Part shown: positions 1 through 8,013 of the stretch, one piece after another | Layout of the letters: each line of letters begins with the position of its first letter | How positions within the stretch are numbered: the stretch's first letter is position 1 | Source of the DNA: Clostridia bacterium | Lineage (GTDB): Bacteria; Bacillota; Clostridia; Christensenellales; UMGS416 | DNA length: 64,000 bases | NCBI GenBank assembly: GCA_016938675.1 | Contig: JAFGUF010000001.1 | Coordinates: forward strand, 1-64,000 | Reading direction: 5' to 3' | The notes under the pieces: model-generated | What the model was told of the DNA's origin: nothing | What the model saw: only the letters and a program-made list of their open reading frames with translations | Database searches by the model: none | Translations under genes and position numbers: made by a program

Positions 1-86
1 AGAGATAGGGATTCGAACCCTAGATAGGTTTAACCCTATGCCGGTTTTCAAGACCGGTGCATTCAACCAGACTCTGCCATCTCTCC
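1..86 (-). tRNA. tRNA-Ser(UGA), 3' end truncated by the window edge
   Basis: Reverse complement GGAGAGATGGCAGAG...CCGGTCTTGAAAACCGG...TAGGGTTCGAATCCCTATCTCT: acceptor 5' strand, anticodon loop CTTGAAA (TGA), long variable arm and T-arm TTCGAAT. The last acceptor bases and CCA fall before position 1. Confidence 0.93.
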
Positions 87-173
87 ATAAAAATATTCAA
101 ATTTAAAGCGCCGTACTGACGACGCTTGTATATTTTATCAAATGAAAAGTGATATGTCAATAACTTTATTATG

Positions 174-2117
174 CTACCACGATTTGCTTCCGCCGCCGGA
201 AAAACCGCCTCCGCTAAAGCCCCTGGACGAGGAAGAAAACGACCGCGAAGAGGCAGAAGAGTAGGATCGGGTAGGGCGATAGCTATAGGTAGATGAAGGC
301 CTGGAATAGGAAGAACTACTGGTTCTGTATACTGATTTTTTTGCATTTATGCCCAGCCGCGTGAAATCAGATACAGTATTATAGGCGAATGACCTGCTGC
401 TGAATTTTCTATTTCCCGCCTCTGAATCGTACCATTCAGGCGGAGCGGTGATTGCTTTTGCGAACTTGCCAATCCATACTCTGGATACTCCCAGCACCAA
501 TGCATAAGGCAGCACCTTATAGAAATATTCCGGTGTGTCATTTGCCAGCTCTTCCAGCCAGTCCTTTTCCGCTGTAATGATAAAATGCCTGAATCCTAGA
601 ACGCGTTCATATAGAGTATGCCCGTACTCTGATAATTTCTGCGTGTAGTAGGCAAGTCCGGCCAAAAGGCATGATGAGGAAATAATGAGCAGCGTTTGCC
701 GGAGATTAAGAGCCCAAGTACGAGAGATGATGTCTGCAATGCTGGCATAGAGCAAAACCAAAATTGCATAGAAAACTATACGTATGCCATTTTTGAAGGC
801 TGTTCTTTTGCTCCAATTTTTTAATATCCTCAAAAGCCAGAAATATAGCGGCAGGAAGGCAATTGGAGAGATAATGGCCAGAAATATACCCAGCCCAATG
901 TTGGAATACATCCCGGTAAAAAATGTAGAAAGCGAAAAGCACAAAAACGCCAAGAAAGCATTTAATCGCGACATCTTTTTGCTTTTCTTCTCTATTAAGC
1001 TTACTTCTTTATTATTAAAGTTTTTCGTAACGCCGGTCTTGAAGGAAAAAATATTTTGGCCAAGCCGTGTTTTTATCGTATCAGCGCTTATGTATGCGTT
1101 CTGTTCACCTTCCTTAAAAAGATTGTTGAAAATCAACGTTTCATAATTTGGCCTGCCTTCGGGGCTTTTTAACCTGCAGAATTCATACTTGCCTTTTTTG
1201 GGCTGCTTTATTTTTATAAAACCGAGCGAAGCCCAATATATTATCATGGATGAAATGTCTTCATCATTAACTGTACCGTCAATTATATATCCCGCTTCAA
1301 TAGGGCTGACGTCCGGCAGAGAGACCTCGACAGGTACTATAATGCTTTCATCATTGCCGAATACTGCCCATATTATAACACCGACTAGAAGCAATAGCAG
1401 GGGAAGAAACCACTTGAGGAATTCATCCAAAAAGAACGGGCTTTTTACATTTTGGAAATATCCCTCCGGCAGATTGATTTTTGCAGTAATTCCTTCATAA
1501 GTATCAAGGGGCTCTTTCAAAGTAATCGTAAGCACTTGTCTATCGGTGTATTCATATGCTACTTTTTCTTCAGTTCCGGATTCGAAATAGTAGCCTGAAA
1601 TAACTGAAATACTAGTTGGATCAACTTTTTTAGGCAATGTTATTTTCATAGTTGAGTTATATGTTTCAGTAGGATGGTCATGGCCGATTAAATTAATATA
1701 TACGGCGTCCAGCTCGCTGCTTGAGTCCTTAGGAAGGCTTACAGTGTATGAAATTTTGTATATAATTTTGCCTTCTACTGTACTGTTTGCATCACCAATT
1801 CTTATTGATGTTGAGTATGTGCTGTTTTCAATTATATAAGGTGCGCCATCAACTGAAATGTCAGAATATTTCAGCCGTGTATCTCCCCAGTAATTCGGGA
1901 GTTCGCGATATATTCCGTGCCGTTCCTCAGTGAAGAAGGTATCCAGTGTTTCGGTTATGTGGAAGGTATAGTCTTCGTCAACTACTACATCAACATCATA
2001 GTTGTCGAAGTAGTACGCCTCATAGGATGCATTGGCTGTGATGGCGTGTACTGCCGAAAATGCAACGAAAAAAACTGCAAGCATACAAAATATTTTCTTA
2101 ATCATACTCTGCCTCAA
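174..2117 (-). CDS. DUF2207 domain-containing membrane protein
   Basis: 647 aa; signal peptide, 'HGIYRELP' motif, TM segments, Ser/Gly-rich C-terminus ending GGGFSGGGSKSW; same architecture as ORFs 58939-60954 and 60977-62968. Confidence 0.85.
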   Translation of the reverse strand: MRQSMIKKIFCMLAVFFVAFSAVHAITANASYEAYYFDNYDVDVVVDEDYTFHITETLDTFFTEERHGIYRELPNYWGDTRLKYSDISVDGAPYIIENSTYSTSIRIGDANSTVEGKIIYKISYTVSLPKDSSSELDAVYINLIGHDHPTETYNSTMKITLPKKVDPTSISVISGYYFESGTEEKVAYEYTDRQVLTITLKEPLDTYEGITAKINLPEGYFQNVKSPFFLDEFLKWFLPLLLLLVGVIIWAVFGNDESIIVPVEVSLPDVSPIEAGYIIDGTVNDEDISSMIIYWASLGFIKIKQPKKGKYEFCRLKSPEGRPNYETLIFNNLFKEGEQNAYISADTIKTRLGQNIFSFKTGVTKNFNNKEVSLIEKKSKKMSRLNAFLAFLCFSLSTFFTGMYSNIGLGIFLAIISPIAFLPLYFWLLRILKNWSKRTAFKNGIRIVFYAILVLLYASIADIISRTWALNLRQTLLIISSSCLLAGLAYYTQKLSEYGHTLYERVLGFRHFIITAEKDWLEELANDTPEYFYKVLPYALVLGVSRVWIGKFAKAITAPPEWYDSEAGNRKFSSRSFAYNTVSDFTRLGINAKKSVYRTSSSSYSRPSSTYSYRPTRSYSSASSRSFSSSSRGFSGGGFSGGGSKSW

Positions 2118-2159
2118 TTATTTATTTTCCCTTTATTATAGCAGATAGTAATAAAAATA

Positions 2160-2186
2160 GGAATCAGCCATAAAGTAGCTGATTCC
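2160..2186 (-). terminator. Rho-independent terminator downstream of the M56 gene
   Basis: GGAATCAGC...GCTGATTCC stem followed on the minus strand by TATTTTTATT. Confidence 0.7.
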
Positions 2187-2214
2187 ATATAAAAAGTTAA
2201 GCCAATATTTATCC

Positions 2215-4382
2215 TTACGGAATTATTGTTCCGTCAAGGGCGTTGATCCTGACTATGCATACATCTTTCTGCTCTGTCATTTCATAATTGCCTTCCAGAT
2301 ATACCGGTTCATCAAATTTCATATTGCCTATGAATTCCCACACAGGAGTTGCTATGTAGCTTGTTGCATCTTGATCATCAGGAACCATGACTACATTTAG
2401 CCGTACGTTATTGATATAAAGAGTTGCAGATGCACCCAAATTGGTTTGCGCATTTTCGCCAGAATTCCAGTAGAAATCATTTTTGATATATTCTTCGAAT
2501 GCATTTATGATTTCAGCTGAGTCTAGAAAAGCAGCATCGTTTTCAATGATTTCAGGTTTATCTATGCTGTTTAGCCACCATACTTCGAATATGCCCTCAT
2601 CATCTACAAATATATTTGCAAAGTTGCTGTATGTATAGTGGTTTTCCTCGCCTGCCAGCAAACTGGATGGACTGGATAAAATCCCGTAGTATTCTCTGTA
2701 GAAGAAGAAACGATACATTGGATAAGAGCTGTCAGAATAGCAGAGAGTCTTTTCAAGCTTGTAATTATTATCTGAACCATATAATTCTTCTATCAATTTC
2801 TCCGCAATTTCAAGGCAATCATCATATGATTTTTTCATTCCCTTAATATCGCTGCCTGTATAATCTGATGGCTTGCCAAACTGATAGCCGTCATCAAATC
2901 TCCAGTAGGCAAGTTGTGTATCCAGTTCGTTATCGGACTGAGTCAGCTCCAAAAAAGAATTCTTGCTATCACTTGTGGATGCTGAAACTTCTGTATACGT
3001 AGTGCTTGGATGTTCTGAATTTAAATCACCATCAATTCTGGTGGTTTCTCCGCTGCTCATTACTTTAATATCACCGTTACTGACCATATCACCATTATTC
3101 GAAACGTAGTCTATGAAACTGTCCAGCTGTTCATTTGAAATATTTTTGGGCACTACACGAACAAGATCAATAGTCTTGTCAACAGGCATATCCAAATCAG
3201 CATCAACATAAATTTTCACGTTTACACTGGGCTGAGCTTCAAATTCAATATGTGTGCTTTCTGTAGGTTCAGATACTGCTGTGTCTGAGTTGTTTGCCGG
3301 CAGGCATGCCGTTGTGAAACATGCGATTGAAATGATTGCAGCGGAAAATATTGCTGCAATACTTACACCTTTTAGTTTTTTAGTTGGTTTTATCATGTTT
3401 TCTACTCGCTTTCGCAGGTTACTCCTATCCTCGCAGAAGGACAGGGCAATGGGTAATTTGATTACACCGTTTGAAAGCTTGACTACATCCAGCAGGCTTT
3501 GAGAATAAAGCCTACATTTATCGTCTTTAAATGCTCTTAACACCAAAGTGTCGCAATGTAGTTCTGTGTCATTTATATATTTACTATGTGCGTAGGCCAC
3601 CAATGGATTAAACCAGTATAGTATTGCCGCCATCAGCCATAGATAGTTTTTTGCTATTTCCAGCTTTTTTATATGATATAGTTCATGAAGTATTATAAGT
3701 GATTGCTTGTCTTTGACAGTGTATCTATGAAACCAAAAGGAAGAATTATTTTCGGATACATAATTCCGTATGTGGCAGGTGCGTCAATATATGGGCATTC
3801 CTGAATAATAACCTTTCTTCTTAGCTTTATTAGTTTCCTGTTTGACTCCATCATTTGAATGATTTCCGCATCATTAATTGTCAGGCTAAGGGAAATTTTC
3901 TTTTTGAAGCGTATTATACTATACATTTTTATAAAAAGAGTAATGAGTATGCCTGCTGCCCAAATATATGAAAGATACAGCATTATATTTGCTTTATGAT
4001 AAATTGTTCTTAATTTATCCCAAACTGGCAGCTGCTGAAAAGCATTTGTATTTGTTTCAGGGGCCTTAGAAGTATTCGGCGCAGCTGCTGGGTTATCGCC
4101 TGGCAATTCCTCACTATAGTTTGTTTCTGGCTTTTCTTGAAGTGCTGCAGTATCAGGTGCAACAATTATATCTGACCTGAAGGCGGGGATAAACGAATCT
4201 GCATGGATTCCGATTTCCGGAGTAATCGGAACAGCCAGCCGTAAAACTACTAGCAGCCAGAGAAAAGAAAGAATCTCTATGTGTAGTTTCTTGGAAAATA
4301 GTTTTCTTATAATAAGAATGGCTATTATCATTATTGTAGATAACATCGTCGATATTAATATGCTTTTAAAAAGGGGAATCAC
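2215..4382 (-). pseudogene. BlaR1-like M56 family metallopeptidase, split by a frameshift into ORFs 3693-4382 (N-terminal TM part) and 2215-3633 (C-terminal part)
   Basis: ORF 3693-4382 ends ...PKIILPFGFIDTLSKTSNHL*. The adjacent frame continues TVKDKQSLIILHELYHIKKLEIAKNYLWLMAAILYWFNPLVAYAHSKYINDTELHCD, which carries the HExxH motif (HELYH) upstream of the annotated Met at 3633. One frame change near 3715-3722 restores a continuous protein. Could be a real mutation, a sequence error or recoding. Confidence 0.75.
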
Positions 4383-4383
4383 T

Positions 4384-4770
4384 TTATTTCTCCTTATAAT
4401 GTTTAATTAGATTTTCAAGCTCTTCAATTTCTTTATCCGTTACTTTTTCATTATTGATAAGGCCGGCAACCATATACGAAAGATTTTTGTAATTATCTCG
4501 AAGATGATTGCTGGTTGCGTTGGCAAGGTATTCATCTTTGGACAGAATAGGGTAATATTTCATTTTGCGAGGGCTCTCCTGATTTATTCCCAAAAGGCCC
4601 TTTTCAGAAAGGCTGTAGGTATATGTTTTTACAGTATGGCGGGACCATTCAATATCTTCTGACAACAGCTCAACTATTTCGTTGTTGCTCAGCTCACCTT
4701 TATTCCATATTATTTCCATTATTATTCTTTCTGCATTTGTAAGATGTATTTCTGACATATTAATCTCCAT
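4384..4770 (-). CDS. BlaI/MecI/CopY family transcriptional regulator
   Basis: 128 aa; 'LTNAERIIMEIIWNKGELSNNEIVELLSEDIEWSRHTVKTYTYSLSEKGLL' winged helix; directly upstream of the M56 gene. Confidence 0.9.
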   Translation of the reverse strand: MEINMSEIHLTNAERIIMEIIWNKGELSNNEIVELLSEDIEWSRHTVKTYTYSLSEKGLLGINQESPRKMKYYPILSKDEYLANATSNHLRDNYKNLSYMVAGLINNEKVTDKEIEELENLIKHYKEK

Positions 4771-4775
4771 AAAAA

Positions 4776-4829
4776 ACGGTGAAATTTATTACCCGTAAAT
4801 AGGTTATAACATTTCACCGTATTTGTCAA
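4776..4829 (-). promoter_or_regulatory. Perfect 10-bp inverted repeat overlapping a promoter-like element upstream of blaI; also resembles a terminator for the ABC operon
   Basis: ACGGTGAAAT (4776-4785) / ATTTCACCGT (4811-4820). Minus strand: TTGACA (4824-4829), 15 nt, TATAAC (4803-4808). The stem is followed on the minus strand by TTTTTT. Confidence 0.55.
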
Positions 4830-4837
4830 GTTAATTT

Positions 4838-5644
4838 TTACATTCTGGTAACAATTAAATTTCCTGATTCATATTTCCTAAGTCCTCTGTAAAAGAAAAC
4901 AAATGATAAAACGAGAAATCCAATAGCGAAGGCAAGCCAGATAGCGAGCGTACCAATATTGAAATCCTTAACAAGCCTCAGCGGAATATGTGAAATAAAA
5001 GCCGCAGGAAGCAGGGAATAGATAAGAATCCTCACTATACCGCTGAATATTTTATCAGGGTATATTGAAAAGCTAATCATAAATTCAAAAACAGTCGACG
5101 CTATCATTTCGGCATTTCCGATATAGAATGTAAGGGTATGCGCAAGAATATTAACACAGGTAAATATAACAGCGCCTAGCATTACAGCCAAAACAAAAAT
5201 AATCCAGACTTTTGCTGATAGGCCCCATACAATAGCCAAAAGCACAACACCGTATACCAAGTCGCCCCATGCGCTGACGGACGTTCCGGCACCTAGAATA
5301 TTTGGCAGCACAGGCACAGGCTGCAGCAGGAATGTGTCCAGTTCGCCGGTTATTATAAGGTTGCTTATCCTGTGAACATTATAAAATAGTATATGTGCTA
5401 GGCCGAATGCTGAGCTGGTGACAGCCCATAGAAACATAATATCCTTGAAAGTATAGCCAGCTATATACTCACCTGCGACTCCAAAAGCCAGCCACCAGAA
5501 AAATATAAATGTTGCGTTATTTATTGCCATTCCGAACACCTGAACTAAGAAGCTAGCTCTGTATTCCATCTGTGATGATAAATTAAGCTTAAAGTAGCGC
5601 GTGAATAGCCGTAATATTTTTTTAGCCTCCGTGTACATGAACAT
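4838..5644 (-). CDS. ABC-2 type transporter permease
   Basis: Multi-TM protein; likely start at MFMYTEAKK (5644), overlapping the upstream permease; adjacent permease and ATPase. Confidence 0.85.
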   Translation of the reverse strand: MFMYTEAKKILRLFTRYFKLNLSSQMEYRASFLVQVFGMAINNATFIFFWWLAFGVAGEYIAGYTFKDIMFLWAVTSSAFGLAHILFYNVHRISNLIITGELDTFLLQPVPVLPNILGAGTSVSAWGDLVYGVVLLAIVWGLSAKVWIIFVLAVMLGAVIFTCVNILAHTLTFYIGNAEMIASTVFEFMISFSIYPDKIFSGIVRILIYSLLPAAFISHIPLRLVKDFNIGTLAIWLAFAIGFLVLSFVFFYRGLRKYESGNLIVTRM

Positions 5645-6410
5645 TCCTGACTCCTTTCTTAAATACAAAATAGCATATAGCGGCAAGAACAACTGCCCAA
5701 GTCGTCTGCATCATGATAGTGTTGGTTGCCTGGCTGATATTGAATGCTACAAATATCTTTGCAGGCCCCCATGTAACAAGCGAAAACGGCAGGTATTTTA
5801 AAGGTTTCTGCAGCCATGAAGGGAAGAATTCAATAGGTACAAAAGTACCAAGCATCAGGATGAACTTTGAGTAGATAAAGAAGAATGGCCTGCTTTCCTC
5901 CACAAAGAACGCGCTTAATGCTATTGTCATCAGCATTGAAAACTGCATAATGATAGATAGCACAAAAGATAGAACAAAGTAAGGAACCATTACTGCGCTT
6001 TCTATATTAGGTATGCCAACAAGTACTGTTCCTAATATGCCTCCTGTCAGTATATACAGACAGAACTTAACAAAAGAGGCACCCATGGTATTCGAGAAAA
6101 CATACATCAGGTAATTATACGGCCTTCCCAACTGATACGCGATATCTCCGTTTTTAATATCCTGCGATATTTTATATAATGTAGTCGTCCCAATAGTAAG
6201 GCTGGTCATCTCCGTGATGCACACATACCATATCATTTGGCTGTATGTATAGTTCGCTATTGTGTTGCTGCTATATATCACTCCCCAAAGGCGAAAGAAA
6301 ACATAGATAAACAGTGTGTACATTATTACTCCGCCAAAGAGGTTTTTGTTATAGTACACGGCATTTCGCAGGCTGATATTAAATATTGTTAAGTATTTTC
6401 TTATTTTCAT
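5622..6410 (-). CDS. ABC-2 type transporter permease
   Basis: 262 aa multi-TM protein; overlaps the ATPase gene by 4 nt. Confidence 0.85.
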   Translation of the reverse strand: MKIRKYLTIFNISLRNAVYYNKNLFGGVIMYTLFIYVFFRLWGVIYSSNTIANYTYSQMIWYVCITEMTSLTIGTTTLYKISQDIKNGDIAYQLGRPYNYLMYVFSNTMGASFVKFCLYILTGGILGTVLVGIPNIESAVMVPYFVLSFVLSIIMQFSMLMTIALSAFFVEESRPFFFIYSKFILMLGTFVPIEFFPSWLQKPLKYLPFSLVTWGPAKIFVAFNISQATNTIMMQTTWAVVLAAICYFVFKKGVRNVHVHGG

Positions 6411-7405
6411 GGTGCACCTGCCGCTGTCTTTTTGAATATATCTAGTATGATCTCTTCCATGGGAGGATCGTTGATTGTTATGTCTGCTAGATTGCCATCT
6501 TTGCTTATCATTGATATAACCTCATTTATTGATACTTTTTCAGTATCCACATGCAATGAAGCTGCATAGTCAGTTGATTTTATTATTTTTACGCCGTCCA
6601 TTGAAACAGGTTTTTGCTTTTCGAAGAATCTCGCCGAAATGATTTTCATATTCAGATAATCGTATTTTAACTTTTTAACCGATTCATCCAGTACAATTTT
6701 TCCATGGTCTATTATCATAGCTCTTTTGCAGATTTTTTCGATATCCCCCGCGTCGTGGCTGGTTAAAAATATCGTTGTATTATACTCTTTGTTTATGTGC
6801 AGTATCAGCTCACGTATCTTTTGCTTTACTACTACATCGAGCCCTATAGTCGGCTCATCAAGGAATAGAATTTTGGGCTGGTGCAGCAGCGATGCAGCTA
6901 TCTCACAGCGCACTCTTTGCCCAAGTGATAGCTTGCGAACGGGCGTTTTCAGCAGATCGCCGATATCAAACATTTCCACCAGATAATTTAGCCTGGAAGT
7001 ATACTCATCCTTTGGCACTTCATATATATCTGCAAGCAGGCGGAAGCTATCTGTAGGAGGCAGATGAAACCAAAGCTGAGATTTCTGGCCAAAGACTGTT
7101 CCTATCTGCGCAGCTAGCTGGCGGCGTTTTTTTGCCGGATCCAGCCCAAGCACGCTGATAGATCCATCAGTGGGGTGCAGAATGCCTGTCAGCATTTTTA
7201 TAGTTGTGGATTTGCCTGCCCCGTTTGGGCCGATGAAAGCCATTATTTCGCCTTCATCCACAGTAAATGAGATATTGCTGACGGCTTCCACGGTTGCATA
7301 CTCCGGCTTAATCATTGACTTAAGGCTTTGCTTAAATCCTTCTTGTTTTACCTTTGTAGTGAACGTCTTTGTTAAGTCTTTTACCTCTATGCAGCGCATT
7401 TTCAT
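6407..7405 (-). CDS. ABC transporter ATP-binding protein (ABC-2/NatA-like)
   Basis: Walker A GPNGAGKST, signature LSLGQRVRCEIAASLLHQPKILFLDEPTIGLD. Confidence 0.95.
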   Translation of the reverse strand: MKMRCIEVKDLTKTFTTKVKQEGFKQSLKSMIKPEYATVEAVSNISFTVDEGEIMAFIGPNGAGKSTTIKMLTGILHPTDGSISVLGLDPAKKRRQLAAQIGTVFGQKSQLWFHLPPTDSFRLLADIYEVPKDEYTSRLNYLVEMFDIGDLLKTPVRKLSLGQRVRCEIAASLLHQPKILFLDEPTIGLDVVVKQKIRELILHINKEYNTTIFLTSHDAGDIEKICKRAMIIDHGKIVLDESVKKLKYDYLNMKIISARFFEKQKPVSMDGVKIIKSTDYAASLHVDTEKVSINEVISMISKDGNLADITINDPPMEEIILDIFKKTAAGAP

Positions 7406-7454
7406 TCTCCTTATAGTAATGTTGATATAATTGTAGAAAAATATATAAAAAAAT

Positions 7455-7499
7455 AAAGCCTCGAAAAAGAATCCGTATAGGACTCCATTCTCGGGCTTT
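7455..7499 (-). terminator. Intrinsic terminator forming the expression platform of the ykkC-family riboswitch
   Basis: Minus strand AAAGCCCGAGAATGGAGTCC-TATA-CGGATTCTTTTTCGAGGCTTT then ATTTTTTTATATATTTTT; its 5' arm reuses aptamer nucleotides AAAAGCCCGAGAA. Confidence 0.75.
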
Positions 7500-7583
7500 T
7501 ATCCCAAATAGTGTACATCAATCAGATGCTGCGCCGCTTTGACCAGTCTGCTCAATCAAGCACGGAACCATAGGCGCACTCCT
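7488..7583 (-). ncRNA. ykkC-family riboswitch aptamer (subtype unresolved: guanidine-I versus ppGpp/PRPP-like)
   Basis: Minus strand AGGAGTGCGCCTATGGTTCCGTGCTTGATTGAGCAGACTGGTCAAAGCGGCGCAGCATCTGATTGATGTACACTATTTGGGATAAAAGCCCGAGAA. Matches the ykkC core (CTAkGGTTCCG / ACTGGTC / GGGAtAAAAGCCCG); P1 GCGCC/GGCGC and P2 TGCT/AGCA pair. Confidence 0.8.
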
Positions 7584-7595
7584 AAAATTTTTACG

Positions 7596-7624
7596 ATTAT
7601 AACATCCATGGATATTAGTGTCAA
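7596..7624 (-). promoter_or_regulatory. Sigma-A promoter of the riboswitch/ABC operon
   Basis: Minus strand TTGACA (7619-7624), 17 nt, TATAAT (7596-7601), about 13 nt upstream of the aptamer. Confidence 0.85.
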
Positions 7625-7814
7625 TTTTTGTTAGATATCTTTAAAATAATTAACTTTTTTATATTTATTAGTTTATAATATAAAGTGAAATAATGTTAAA
7701 TGTAACAAAGTTACTGCCTGAAAGGAGTGATATGTGGTAAAAAATATATATAAAACTAATATTAATATGAGTATAATAAAAAGATATAATTCGATATAAA
7801 AGCGAGGTACTTTT

Positions 7815-7980
7815 ATTCGAATCGGAATTATTAGCTATGGCCTCTGGATCGTTGAGGAAGCCCTGAAAAGAAAAGTGCCTTGTCATGCAGCCTTATTCTT
7901 GCGTGACCATTCACAGCAAGATGAGAGCTTTTCAGGCAGGCAGCAGCCCTTCGGAACGAATTCGGTGAACATGCTGTAGA
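7815..7980 (+). ncRNA. Candidate structured RNA upstream of zwf (unassigned)
   Basis: Unannotated ~170 bp with nested complementarity: CCTGAAAAG (7862-7870)/CTTTTCAGG (7928-7936), GAAG/CTTC, CGTT/AACG, ATTCG/CGAAT. Not matched to a known family by eye. Confidence 0.3.
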
Positions 7981-8013
7981 GAAGAAATAAGAGTGTGAAG
8001 GAAGTGTAGACAC

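Noticed and set aside
7860-7960. SRP RNA-like string (TTCAGGCAGGCAGCAGCCC) in the pre-zwf region
   Set aside because: Lacks the conserved helix 8 GGAAGGAAGCAGCC arrangement; the resemblance is superficial.
7668-8013. Minus-strand ORFs 7668-7886 and 7831-8013 upstream of zwf
   Set aside because: No family resemblance; they are antisense to the possible structured RNA and extend into AT-rich noncoding DNA.
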